64,000 nucleotides of DNA from Pseudooceanicola nanhaiensis DSM 18065 (GTDB lineage Bacteria; Pseudomonadota; Alphaproteobacteria; Rhodobacterales; Rhodobacteraceae). Both the position numbers and the translations under genes were made by a program. Under the pieces are notes generated by a model that saw only the letters and a program-made list of their open reading frames with translations, did not search any database and was not told the DNA's origin. Below are positions 8,279 to 16,268 of the stretch, piece after piece (position 1 is the stretch's first letter; every line of letters starts with the position of its first letter). The stretch spans positions 992,001 to 1,056,000 of the forward strand of contig NZ_JHZF01000013.1 of NCBI RefSeq assembly GCF_000688295.1. The letters are read 5' to 3'.

Positions 8279-8303
8279 TTCCGCAGAGCGGTTCATGATT
8301 GCG
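8279..8303 (-). promoter_or_regulatory. weak IclR-type operator before iclR
   Basis: Half-sites TTCCG (8279), CGGTT (8289) and TTGCG (8299) repeat every 10 bases, as in the two better sites at 10854 and 12510. Only the first is a perfect match. It ends about 15 bases before the iclR start, a position suited to autorepression. Confidence 0.35.
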
Positions 8304-8342
8304 TAGCTGCCCGGGGTCTTTGCGGTCAACAGGAACATGCGG

Positions 8343-10028
8343 CTATCCCGGCTCCCGTTCCGTTTCGGCGACACCGCCGCCGGCGCCGCGGTCGGACAGC
8401 AGGCGCCACTGCACCTTTCCGGTGCCGCTGCGGGGCAGGGCGTCGGTGAAATGCACGGCGCGGGGGACCTTGTAGGCGGCCATCTCTCCGCGGCACCATG
8501 CGATCAGCTCCGCCTCGGTCAGCTCGGCGCCCGGGCGGCGCACGACATGGGCCGCCACGCTCTCGCCCTTGCGCGGGTCGGTCATGCCGACGACACAGGC
8601 CTCGGCCACGTCGGGATGGCGGTGCATCAGCGCCTCGACCTCGGCCGGCCAGACCTTGAAACCGCTGGCGTTGATCATCCGCTTGAGCCGGTCGGTCATG
8701 TAGAAATAGCCGTCCGCGTCGTAATGGCCGATGTCCCCGGTGCGCAGGAACCGCTTGCCGTCCAGCTCGGTCAGCGCGGCCGCGGTGGCCTCGGGGTTGC
8801 GCCAGTAGCCGTCGAAGACCTGCGGCGCGCTGATGACGATCTCGCCGGTCTGGTCGGGTCCCAGCTCGTGCCCGTCCTCCAGGTCGATCACCCGCGCGTC
8901 CACGTCGAAGATCGGGATCCCGAGGCATTGCGGACGGGGGCGGTGGAACGGGTTGATATGCGTCACGCCCATCGTCTCGGACATGCCGTAGCCTTCGATG
9001 ATCTCGAGCCCGGTCAGGTCGCGCAGCCGGCGCGCCACCGCCTCGGGGACCGCCGCACCGCCCGCGCCGATCAGCGTCAGCGAGGAGACGTCCCGCGGCC
9101 GCGTGTCGAGCGCCCGCATCGCGTCGATCACCATCGTGGTGATCGAGCGCCACATGGTGATCCGGTGCCTCTCGATCAGGTCGAGCGCGAGGTCCACGTC
9201 CCACCGGGTCAGCTGCACCAGCGTCGAGCCGGCGCAGAGCGGGGCGTTCATGCCGTTCTGCATGCCCGTCACGTGGAAGAAGGGCATCACCGACAGAAGC
9301 ACCGTCGCTTCGGTATAGGGCGAGAGCGGGATATAGCCGTGGATCACCGGCTGCAGGGTCCGGTGCCGGTGCACGCAGCCCTTGGGCTGGCCGGTGGTGC
9401 CCGAGGTGTAGAGGATGAGGGCCAGATCCTCGGGGCCGGCCTCGTGCGGGCCGGGCGCCCGTTCGACGGCGAGGGCCTCGCGCCAGCGGGTCAGGCCCGG
9501 TCCTCCGACATCGCTGTCGGAGAGATCGCGCAGGGCCTCGGGCATGTCGGCGCGACCCTCGGGCGCGGCCATGTCGGCGGGCGCGGCGGCAAGGATGTGA
9601 TCGAGATGGCCCGAGGCGAGCAGCGGGCGCAGCGTCTCGACCAGCTCGGTCCCGGCGATCACGATGCGGGCGCCGGAATCCGACAGGATGTGTTCGAGCT
9701 CGCCCTGCCGGTACATCGGGTTGGCGGGCACGACGGCCGCGTCGGCCCGCAGGATGGCGTAATAGGCGATGATCCACTGCGGGCTGTTCTGCATGTCGAT
9801 CACGACGCGGTCGCCGCGCTTCACGCCCATCGAGACCAGCCAGCCCGCGATCCGCTCCACGTCCTGCCAGAGCGCGCCGTAGGGGATGTGGTTGCCGTAG
9901 TAGATCACGGCGGTCTTGTCCGGCAGCCGGGCCGCCGTCGCCTCGAGATTCCGCGCGACCGAGCGGTCGGGAATGTCGATGCGCGTCGGGACGCCCGGCG
10001 GCCAGTGCTTCATGTGCAGCTCAGGCAT
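8343..10028 (-). CDS. acyl-CoA ligase (AMP-forming), FadD-like
   Basis: 561 residues of the ANL superfamily. The P-loop-like AMP motif LILYTSGTTGQPKG is at about residue 210, the aromatic/adenine motif EGYGMSETMG at about 340, the hinge region FLRTGDIGHYDADGYF and TDRLKRMINASGFKVWPAEV at about 425-455, and the catalytic lysine near the end in RSGTGKVQWR. It activates a carboxylic acid to its CoA thioester through an acyl-adenylate in the cytoplasm. Its ATG directly abuts the TGA of the upstream SDR (TGAATG), so the two are co-translated. Chain length or aromatic specificity cannot be read from sequence. Second CoA ligase of the island. Confidence 0.9.
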   Translation of the reverse strand: MPELHMKHWPPGVPTRIDIPDRSVARNLEATAARLPDKTAVIYYGNHIPYGALWQDVERIAGWLVSMGVKRGDRVVIDMQNSPQWIIAYYAILRADAAVVPANPMYRQGELEHILSDSGARIVIAGTELVETLRPLLASGHLDHILAAAPADMAAPEGRADMPEALRDLSDSDVGGPGLTRWREALAVERAPGPHEAGPEDLALILYTSGTTGQPKGCVHRHRTLQPVIHGYIPLSPYTEATVLLSVMPFFHVTGMQNGMNAPLCAGSTLVQLTRWDVDLALDLIERHRITMWRSITTMVIDAMRALDTRPRDVSSLTLIGAGGAAVPEAVARRLRDLTGLEIIEGYGMSETMGVTHINPFHRPRPQCLGIPIFDVDARVIDLEDGHELGPDQTGEIVISAPQVFDGYWRNPEATAAALTELDGKRFLRTGDIGHYDADGYFYMTDRLKRMINASGFKVWPAEVEALMHRHPDVAEACVVGMTDPRKGESVAAHVVRRPGAELTEAELIAWCRGEMAAYKVPRAVHFTDALPRSGTGKVQWRLLSDRGAGGGVAETEREPG

Positions 10029-10799
10029 TCAGACCTTCATGCCGGGCAGGTTCAGCGACGCGGTGTTGCCGCCGTCCACCGGCAGCGCCTGCCCGGTGAT
10101 GTAGGAGGCGTCGTCCGAGGCGAGGAAGCAGATCGCCGCCGCAATCTCCTCGGGCTTGCCGTAGCGCCGGAGCTCGCAGCGCGAGCCGAGCTTGTGCTCC
10201 TTGTCGTTGTCGCGGGCGTAGTCGAAGACGCGCTTGGTCATGCCGGTCTCGATCAGCCCCGGGCAGACCGCATTGACGCGCACGTTGTAGCCGCCGAGGT
10301 CGCAGGCCGCGGTCTGGGTCAGCGAGATCACCCCCGCCTTGGAGGCCGAGTAGGCGTTGCCGCCCGCGCCAGAACGGATCCCCGCGACCGAGGCCGTGTT
10401 CACGAAGGCGCCGGAGCCCTGCTCCTGCATCACCTTGCCCGCGTGTTTCAGGAAATGCGCCACGCCGAAGAGGTTGACGCCGATGACGGTGCGCCAGTCC
10501 TCCATGTCGTTTTCCATGATCGGCTGGTAGCCGCGCGAGACGCCGGCGTTGTTGGCGACCGCGTCGATGCGGCCCCATTTCTCGACCACCGCCTTCACGC
10601 AGGCCTCGACCTGCGCCTCGTCCGAGACGTCGCAGGCATGGGTCATCACCTCGCCCTCGGGCGTGGCCGCGTCCAGCGCCGCCTGTTCGCGGTCGACGAT
10701 GCAGACCTTCGCACCCTCGGCCGCCAGCCGCGCCGCAGTGGCCCGGCCGATACCCGACGCCGCCCCGGTGACGATCGCCACCTTGCCCTCAAATCTCAT
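10029..10799 (-). CDS. SDR family NAD(P)-dependent oxidoreductase
   Basis: 256 residues, classical SDR. The Rossmann motif TGAASGIGRA is at residues 11-20, NNAGVS near 88, and the catalytic Ser-Tyr-Lys in NTASVAGI and NAYSASKAG near 135-155. Asp in position IVDRE after strand 2 suggests NAD(H) preference. It likely oxidises a secondary alcohol such as a 3-hydroxyacyl intermediate, given the ligase directly downstream and the ligase upstream, but the substrate is unknown. Its own promoter region at 10800-10879 holds a good three-half-site IclR-like operator and a TTGAAC -35 candidate. Confidence 0.92.
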   Translation of the reverse strand: MRFEGKVAIVTGAASGIGRATAARLAAEGAKVCIVDREQAALDAATPEGEVMTHACDVSDEAQVEACVKAVVEKWGRIDAVANNAGVSRGYQPIMENDMEDWRTVIGVNLFGVAHFLKHAGKVMQEQGSGAFVNTASVAGIRSGAGGNAYSASKAGVISLTQTAACDLGGYNVRVNAVCPGLIETGMTKRVFDYARDNDKEHKLGSRCELRRYGKPEEIAAAICFLASDDASYITGQALPVDGGNTASLNLPGMKV

Positions 10800-10843
10800 G
10801 ACAATGTCCTCCCTGGCCTCAGGTTTGCACAGAAGCCTACACC

Positions 10844-10878
10844 GTTCAATCTATGGAAATGCGTTCCGCGATGCGGAT
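10844..10878 (-). promoter_or_regulatory. IclR-type operator and -35 box before the SDR gene
   Basis: Half-sites TGGAA (10854), TTCCG (10864) and CGGAT (10874) alternate in direction with an exact 10-base period. A TTGAAC hexamer (10849-10844, leftward) lies 4 bases past the nearest half-site. The layout matches the site before the first ligase and suits an activator that contacts RNA polymerase. Confidence 0.55.
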
Positions 10879-10879
10879 T

Positions 10880-12439
10880 TCACGCTGGTGTATTCTGCCA
10901 GTAGGGCTCCCGCAGCTCGCGCTTGAGGATCTTGCCGATCTCGGAGCGCGGCAGGTCCTCGCGGAACTCCACCTTGCTGACCCGCTGGATCTTTCCAAGC
11001 TGGCCATTGGCCCATTCGCGGATCTCCTCGGGGTCCGCATCCTTCGAGGCGGGCACCACCAGCGCCAGCGGCGTCTCGCCCCAGTCGCGGGAAGGGATCG
11101 CGATGACGGCCACGTCGGTCACCTGCGGATGCTTGCGGAGCACCTGTTCGAGGTCGGTGGCGTAGATGTTGAAGCCGCCCGAGATGATCATGTCCTTCTT
11201 GCGGTCGAGCAGGTGCAGGAAGCCGTCCTCGTCGACCCGGCCCATGTCGCCGGTGCGGATGAAGACCTCGCCCTCGGGCGAGATCCAGGTGGCCTCCTCG
11301 GTCTTGTCGGGGGCGTTGTGATAGCCCGGCATCATCGACACGCCGCGGCCGACGATCTCTCCGAACTCGGTGATCGGGATCTCGTTGCCCTGCTCGTCGA
11401 TCATCCGCATCTCGCAGCCGGGGTTCAGCTGGCCGACGGTGTCCCACTTGTCCGGATGGGCGTCGCAGTCGAGCGTGAAGGACGCGCCGCCCTCGGTCAT
11501 GCCGTAGGTTTCCATCAGGTTGCCCGGCCAGCGTTTCTGGACCTTGGCGATCACGACGCCGGGCAGCGGGGCCGAGGTCGACATCTTGCAGACGAAGGAC
11601 GACAGGTCGTACTTGTCGAAATCGGGCTCGTCCATCAGGCGCATGTATTGCACGGGCACCAGCATGGAATGCGTCACGCGGTACTTCTCGCAGAGCCGCA
11701 GGAACTCCTTGGTGTTGAACTTCGACATGATGACGGAGGTCGCGCCCTTGGTCTGGGCGGCGAGCGAAACGACAAGCGTCGTGTTCGAATAGAGCGGCGT
11801 CGACATGATCTGGACGGAGGTGCCGTCCATCTTGTTCCGTGCCGCCCGCGTGTTCTGGCGGGCCCGGAACCGGTGATCGTGCACGATGCCCTTCGGCGTG
11901 CCGGTGGTGCCGGACGAGAAGATCATGTCGAACATCGTCTCGGGCGCGACCTCGGTCGGGGGCACCGGCTCCGCGTCGCCGATATAGGCGTCGAGCTCGG
12001 CCAGCGGCACGACCCGGGCGGCGCCCAGGCGGTTCGCCACATCCATGTATTTTTCCGAGGCGAACAGAAGGACCGGGGCCGAGTTCTCGACCATCTTCGC
12101 CAGCGCCTCGTCGCTGGCCGAGAAGGGCAGCGGGGCCATGCAGCCGCCCGCGTGCAGCACGGCGGTATAGAGCGCGAAGTAATCGGGAGAATTCTCCGAC
12201 AGCCCGGCCACCAGCACGTCCGGCCCCACGCCATCGGCATTCAGCCGCCCGGCGATCCGCGCCACCCGATCCGCGTAGTCCCGCCAGGTCCACTGGATCC
12301 CGGTCTCGTCGCTGATGACCGCGATCGCGTCGGGCTTCTCCGCCGCCACCTTCTGAACCTCGGCGCCGTAGTTGAAGAACTCGTCCTGCTCCGGCGTCTT
12401 CGGTTCGATCTTGCCGCGGTGCGTGCGGATCGTATTCAT
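10880..12439 (-). CDS. class I adenylate-forming acyl-CoA ligase
   Basis: 519 residues of the ANL superfamily, distinct from the ligase at 8343. Motifs: MIFSSGTTGTPKG near residue 170, METYGMTEGG near 310, FIRTGDMGRVDEDGFL and LDRKKDMIISGGFNIYATDLE near 400-430, and the C-terminal catalytic lysine in RSEIGKILKRELRE. It forms an acyl-CoA using ATP. First gene of the leftward arm, transcribed from a promoter in the shared divergent region with the acyl-CoA dehydrogenase. Two different ligases in one island point to either two substrates or a fallback for one; this is inference. Confidence 0.91.
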   Translation of the reverse strand: MNTIRTHRGKIEPKTPEQDEFFNYGAEVQKVAAEKPDAIAVISDETGIQWTWRDYADRVARIAGRLNADGVGPDVLVAGLSENSPDYFALYTAVLHAGGCMAPLPFSASDEALAKMVENSAPVLLFASEKYMDVANRLGAARVVPLAELDAYIGDAEPVPPTEVAPETMFDMIFSSGTTGTPKGIVHDHRFRARQNTRAARNKMDGTSVQIMSTPLYSNTTLVVSLAAQTKGATSVIMSKFNTKEFLRLCEKYRVTHSMLVPVQYMRLMDEPDFDKYDLSSFVCKMSTSAPLPGVVIAKVQKRWPGNLMETYGMTEGGASFTLDCDAHPDKWDTVGQLNPGCEMRMIDEQGNEIPITEFGEIVGRGVSMMPGYHNAPDKTEEATWISPEGEVFIRTGDMGRVDEDGFLHLLDRKKDMIISGGFNIYATDLEQVLRKHPQVTDVAVIAIPSRDWGETPLALVVPASKDADPEEIREWANGQLGKIQRVSKVEFREDLPRSEIGKILKRELREPYWQNTPA

Positions 12440-12480
12440 TTGCTGGACCTCCCATCCATCGCGAAATAGTTAGCAAGCAC

Positions 12481-12507
12481 ATTATGCCTGCCACGCGGTC
12501 GCGTCAA
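12481..12507 (-). promoter_or_regulatory. leftward sigma70-type promoter of ligase
   Basis: Read leftwards: TTGACG (12507-12502), then CATAAT (12486-12481) 15 bases on (TAATGT if 17-base spacing is used). The -35 begins 2 bases from the IclR-like operator at 12508-12533, as expected for activator control. Confidence 0.55.
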
Positions 12508-12533
12508 TATTCCGCTTTACGGAATAAAGTTCC
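12508..12533. promoter_or_regulatory. IclR-type three-half-site operator in divergent promoter
   Basis: TATTCCG and CGGAATA form a perfect 7-bp inverted repeat with a 5-base spacer (12508-12526), and a third half-site TTCC follows at 12530-12533. The half-sites TTCCG, CGGAA and TTCC start at 12510, 12520 and 12530, a strict 10-base period on one helix face. It lies between the ligase (-) and the acyl-CoA dehydrogenase (+). A TTGACA hexamer at 12540-12545 could be the rightward -35, though its -10 (TCACTT) is poor. Confidence 0.65.
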
Positions 12534-12595
12534 ACGACATTGACAGCCGCGCCGACAGCGTGTCACTTAGCGGCAACCCGAGGAGGAGGACAGCG

Positions 12596-13816
12596 ATGTA
12601 CGATTATTTTCCGATATCTGACAAAGCCAAGAAGATGCGTGAACAGCTCATGCGCTTCATGGAAGACCACATCTATCCCGCCGAGAAAATCTACAAGGAA
12701 CAGGTAGAGGAAGGCGACCGCTGGGAAGAGCCCCAGATCATGGAAGAGCTCAAGGCCAAGGGCAAGGAATCGGGCCTCTGGAACATGTTCCTCCCCCATG
12801 ATGCGGGCGAGTACAAGGGCGCGGGCCTGACCAACCTCGAATACGGCACGCTCTGCGAGATCATGGGCCGGTCCTCGATCGGGTCGGAGCCCTTCAACTG
12901 CTCCGCCCCCGACACCGGCAACATGGAGACGATCTTCCTCTTCGGCGACGACGAGGCGAAGGCCACCTGGCTGAAGCCGCTGCTCGACGGCGAGATCCGG
13001 TCGTGCTTCTCGATGACCGAACCGGCGGTGGCCTCCTCCGACGCGACCAATATCGAGACCTCGATCAGGCGCGAGGGTGACGAATACGTCGTCAACGGCC
13101 GCAAGTGGTGGTCCTCGGGCGCGATGGACAAGCGCTGCAAGATCGCCATCGTCATGGGCAAGACCGACCCCAATGCCGAGAAGCACAAGCAGCAGTCGAT
13201 GATCCTCGTGCCGCTCGACACGCCCGGCGTGAAGGTCGAACGCGCCCTCTCGGTGATCGGCTACGACCACGCGCCGCACGGCCACGCCGAGATCCATTAC
13301 GACAACGTCCGGGTGCCCGCGAAGAACCTCCTGCTCGGCGAAGGCCGCGGCTTCGAGATCGCGCAGGCCCGCCTCGGGCCCGGCCGTATCCACCACGCGA
13401 TGCGCTGCATCGGCGGGGCGGAACGGGCGCTCCAGATGATGTGCGAGCGCGGCATGCAGCGCGAGGCCTTCGGCAAGAAGATCGCCGAGATGGGCGTCAA
13501 CAAGCACTGGATCGCCGAGAGCCGGATGGAGATCGAACAGGCCCGCCTGCTGGTGATGCACGCCGCCTACATGATGGACACCGTCGGCAACAAGGCCGCC
13601 CGCCGCGAGATCGCGATGATCAAGGTCGTGGCCGCGAACATGCTGCACAAGGTCGTCGACCGCGCGATCCAGGTGCACGGCGCCATGGGCGTGAGCCAGG
13701 ATTCGATCCTCGCCTCGTCCTATGCCAACGCCCGGACCATGCGCCTCGTGGACGGCCCCGACGAGGTCCACCGCGAGACCATCGCGAAGCTGGAACTGAA
13801 GCAGTACCGGAACTGA
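12596..13816 (+). CDS. acyl-CoA dehydrogenase family protein
   Basis: 406 residues from ATG 12596 with a strong AGGAGGAGG site; an in-frame ATG at 12560 is unlikely. N-terminal helical domain, then the FAD-contact stretch [17 protein letters not shown] near residue 145 and the C-terminal helical bundle with [14 protein letters not shown] and [13 protein letters not shown]. The ending [19 protein letters not shown] is typical of the family. It introduces a 2,3-double bond into acyl-CoA, passing electrons to ETF. It resembles the ACAD10/11-like branch more than short-chain enzymes. Divergent from the ligase and followed after 87 bases by an SDR on the same strand. Confidence 0.92.
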   Translation: MYDYFPISDKAKKMREQLMRFMEDHIYPAEKIYKEQVEEGDRWEEPQIMEELKAKGKESGLWNMFLPHDAGEYKGAGLTNLEYGTLCEIMGRSSIGSEPFNCSAPDTGNMETIFLFGDDEAKATWLKPLLDGEIRSCFSMTEPAVASSDATNIETSIRREGDEYVVNGRKWWSSGAMDKRCKIAIVMGKTDPNAEKHKQQSMILVPLDTPGVKVERALSVIGYDHAPHGHAEIHYDNVRVPAKNLLLGEGRGFEIAQARLGPGRIHHAMRCIGGAERALQMMCERGMQREAFGKKIAEMGVNKHWIAESRMEIEQARLLVMHAAYMMDTVGNKAARREIAMIKVVAANMLHKVVDRAIQVHGAMGVSQDSILASSYANARTMRLVDGPDEVHRETIAKLELKQYRN

Positions 13817-13903
13817 GGGCGCCTTTGCCCACGCACGGGCCGGGGACCTCCCCGGCCCGCAGCCGTTCGGGCCCGCGCCGTTTGCGAACAGAGGGAGGAA
13901 ACC

Positions 13904-14659
13904 ATGTTCGATCTGAAGGGCAAGGTGGCCGTGGTCACGGGCTCGTCCCGCGGCATCGGCCGCGCCATCGCCGAGATGTTCGCCGAGGCGGGCGCGAAGG
14001 TGGTGGTCTCCTCGCGCAAGGCCGAGGCCTGCGAGGAGGTGGCCGAGGCGATCCGCGCCAAGGGCGGGGAGGCGATGGTCATCCCCTGCCACATCGGCGA
14101 CACGGAGCAGCTGCAGAACCTCGTCGACAAGACGATCGCGGAATGGGGGCAGATCGACGTGCTGGTCCCGAACGCGGCGATCAACCCGGTCTACGGGCCG
14201 CTGCAGGACCTGGGTGACGAGGTCTTCGACAAGATGCTCATCACCAACGTCCGGGTGATCAATACGCTCTGCAAGATGGTCCTGCCCGGCATGGCCGAGA
14301 AGGGCGGCGGCGCGGTCGTGGTGATCTCGTCGGTGGCGGCGATCAAGGGCTCGACCACGCTGGGCGCCTATGGCGTGACCAAGGCCGCGGATGCGGCGCT
14401 GGTGCGCAGCCTCGCGCTGGAATGGGGCCCGAAGAACATCCGCGTGAACGCCATCGGCCCGGGCCTCGTGAAGACCGATTTCGCCAAGGCCCTCTGGGAG
14501 GACCCGGAGCGGATCGAGCGGATCAACAGCGCCAATCCGCTGCGCCGCATGGGCAAGCCCGAGGAAATCGCCGGCACCGCGCTCTGGCTCGCGACCGAGG
14601 CCTCGGGCTATGTCACCGGCCAGCTCATCATCGCCGACGGCGGACAGAGCTTCGCCTGA
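13904..14659 (+). CDS. SDR family oxidoreductase
   Basis: 251 residues with a GAGGGAGGAAA ribosome site. Rossmann motif TGSSRGIGRAIAE near residue 12, PNAAIN (variant of the NNAG motif) near 90, catalytic Ser in ISSVAAIKG and Tyr-Lys in GAYGVTKAAD near 150-160, and RMGKPEEIAG then GQLIIADGG at the end, as in glucose/3-oxoacyl reductase-like SDRs. Arg after the first strand-2 Ser (SSRKAE) suggests NADP(H). Forms a rightward pair with the acyl-CoA dehydrogenase. Together with the leftward SDR it provides two alcohol/ketone steps. Followed by a dispersed repeat with hairpin. Confidence 0.92.
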   Translation: MFDLKGKVAVVTGSSRGIGRAIAEMFAEAGAKVVVSSRKAEACEEVAEAIRAKGGEAMVIPCHIGDTEQLQNLVDKTIAEWGQIDVLVPNAAINPVYGPLQDLGDEVFDKMLITNVRVINTLCKMVLPGMAEKGGGAVVVISSVAAIKGSTTLGAYGVTKAADAALVRSLALEWGPKNIRVNAIGPGLVKTDFAKALWEDPERIERINSANPLRRMGKPEEIAGTALWLATEASGYVTGQLIIADGGQSFA

Positions 14660-14724
14660 CGACACCGCGCGCCCCGCGGCGCGCGGTCCGGGCAGGGGCG
14701 GGACGTCCCGGGACGTCCCCCCAG

Positions 14725-14793
14725 CTTCATCTTTCCGGAAATACTCCCGCCGGAGGCCGCGCCCGCAGCGGGCTCGATGCCCGCTGCGGGCGC
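14725..14793 (+). repeat. dispersed intergenic element, copy A, with hairpin
   Basis: A core running CTTCATCTTTCCGG-AAATACTCCCGCCGGAGGC (14725-14757) is followed by a perfect hairpin: GCCCGCAGCGGGC and GCCCGCTGCGGGC around the loop TCGAT (14761-14791, extendable by 2 bp). It lies between the convergent SDR and chrR. Four other copies are in the window. Confidence 0.8.
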
Positions 14794-14830
14794 CCCCCGG
14801 GCGACGGGCCTGCCCGGCGCAACCCCGGTC

Positions 14831-15472
14831 TCAGATCCCGATGAATGGCTGCGCCAGCCGCGGGATCCACGACTTGAACCGCAGCCTGCCCTCGGTCGCG
14901 GCCAGGCAGATGCAATCCGCGCCCACGTCCGCGACGGGCGTGTGATCGACCTCGTCATCGGCGATCTCGACGTCGCCCGGACCGAATCGGTCGCTGTCGT
15001 CCTCGAAGGCGCCCTGCAGCACAAGCGTCAGCTCCATCCCGCGGTGGCTGTGCTCGGGCATGGCCGCGCCCGCCGGGATGTAGAGCAACCGGGCCGAGGC
15101 GCTGTCCGAGGTCTTCAGCACCGCCTGCTTCACGCCCATGCCGACGGGTTTCCACTTCACCGCGTCCAGATCGCCGCCGATATAGGCGCGCACGGGCGCC
15201 GGCAGCACGCCGCGGTCGACCCGGATCGGGGCCGCCGGCGCATCGTCGAGCCGCGCCATCACGGCCTCGAGCGCGCCGGCATCCATCGCGGCGCCGTCCA
15301 GCCCTTCGATCAGGGTCCCGCCGATGCCGTCCAGGCTCTCGGCCATGGCGCGGCATTCGTCGCACATCGACAGATGCGTCGCCACGACCAGCGCAAAGGC
15401 TTCGGGCAGCGCGCCCGCGGCATAGGCGGTCAGGAGTTCCTCGCTCAGGTGATGCCGTACTTCGCTGTTCAT
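14831..15472 (-). CDS. chrR: ChrR family anti-sigma factor (zinc, cupin)
   Basis: 213 residues, the usual ChrR length. The N-terminal zinc anti-sigma domain has the His-x3-Cys-x2-Cys motif in THLSMCDECRA. The C-terminal cupin half has its metal ligands in PEHSHRGMELTLV and again in EVDHTPVA. In Rhodobacter sphaeroides ChrR holds sigma-E inactive until singlet oxygen triggers its turnover. The ATG is 2 bases after the rpoE stop, with AGGTAGAG as ribosome site, so both are translated from one message in near-equal amounts. Ends before dispersed element A. Confidence 0.95.
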   Translation of the reverse strand: MNSEVRHHLSEELLTAYAAGALPEAFALVVATHLSMCDECRAMAESLDGIGGTLIEGLDGAAMDAGALEAVMARLDDAPAAPIRVDRGVLPAPVRAYIGGDLDAVKWKPVGMGVKQAVLKTSDSASARLLYIPAGAAMPEHSHRGMELTLVLQGAFEDDSDRFGPGDVEIADDEVDHTPVADVGADCICLAATEGRLRFKSWIPRLAQPFIGI

Positions 15473-15474
15473 CT

Positions 15475-16029
15475 CTACCTCATCGCATGGCGCAGTCGAT
15501 CCAGCGCCAGCCTGATCCGGGACTTGATCGTGCCGAGCGGAAGCCCGGTGATATCGGCGATCTCTCGATGCGAAAGGTCGCCGTAGAAGGCCTTTTCGAT
15601 CAGGACTCTCTGTTTCTCGGGCAGGGAGGCGATCGCCGCCCCCAGCCGTTCGGTTTCCTGGTTCATCTCGACGACCTCGGACTGGTCCGGCTCGTGGCTC
15701 GGCCCCCAGGTGAGGTCCTCGGGTTCGGGGCGTCGGTCGCGGCGCAGCAGGTCGATGCGCCGGTTCCGGGCGATGGTGAAGACCCAGGTGGCGACGCTCG
15801 CCCGCGACGGGTCGAACAGGTGCGCCTTGCGCCAGACCGTCACCATCACGTCCTGCGCGCAATCCTCCGCCACCGAAGGCTCGGCACCGGACTTCACGAG
15901 GAAGGCCTTCACCCGCGGTGCGAAATGCCCGAACAGGGCGGCAAAGGCGGCGCGGTCGCGGTCGTCGCGTATCCGCCGCATCTCGGCCACCCAGGGCGCG
16001 TCCGTGGTCTTTTCGGTTCCGGCCACCAC
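15475..16029 (-). CDS. rpoE: ECF sigma factor RpoE (singlet-oxygen response type)
   Basis: About 184 residues starting at one of two consecutive GTG codons (16029 or 16026), with AGGGGG 10-15 bases upstream; longer ATG starts (16134, 16287) would add a low-complexity leader absent from known RpoE. Region 2 reads AFAALFGHFAPRVKAFLVK and DVMVTVWRKAHLFDPSRASV, ending ATWVFTIARNRRID; region 4 has LSHREIADITGLPLGTIKSR with its helix-turn-helix. These are near-signature sequences of ECF11-type RpoE of Rhodobacterales. It directs RNA polymerase to singlet-oxygen defence promoters. Paired with chrR. A TGATCC-N18-TAGAC promoter lies upstream, consistent with autoregulation. Confidence 0.94.
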   Translation of the reverse strand: MVAGTEKTTDAPWVAEMRRIRDDRDRAAFAALFGHFAPRVKAFLVKSGAEPSVAEDCAQDVMVTVWRKAHLFDPSRASVATWVFTIARNRRIDLLRRDRRPEPEDLTWGPSHEPDQSEVVEMNQETERLGAAIASLPEKQRVLIEKAFYGDLSHREIADITGLPLGTIKSRIRLALDRLRHAMR

Positions 16030-16135
16030 TCTCGGTGTCACCCCCCTGGCTGCTCCGCCCTGCCTACCATGGCGGTGCGGGGCAGGCGAGAGGGCGGCGT
16101 GAGCAGCGGCCTGGTGCGTGTGCTGCAACATGACC

Positions 16136-16165
16136 CGTCTACGCCCCTGGAGCCGGGATGGATCA
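16136..16165 (-). promoter_or_regulatory. putative sigma-E promoter for rpoE-chrR
   Basis: Read leftwards: TGATCC (16165-16160), 18 bases, then TAGAC (16141-16137). From established work, Rhodobacter sigma-E promoters have TGATCC with an 18-base spacer and a TA-rich -10. It lies about 110 bases before the GTG start. Confidence 0.5.
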
Positions 16166-16168
16166 CCC

Positions 16169-16196
16169 GGATCCGCGCGCTGGAGAAAAATAAAAT
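16169..16196 (+). promoter_or_regulatory. putative rightward sigma-E-like promoter
   Basis: GGATCC (16169-16174), 16 bases, then TAAAAT (16191-16196), some 70 bases before the flavoprotein start. Spacing is 2 short of the usual 18, so this is a weaker call. It sits back-to-back with the leftward TGATCC. Confidence 0.35.
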
Positions 16197-16268
16197 CCGG
16201 GCCATATGCATCCTTTTCACCCCCGCGCCCGTATCTGCCCAGAAGACAACGAGTATACGGAGACACGA

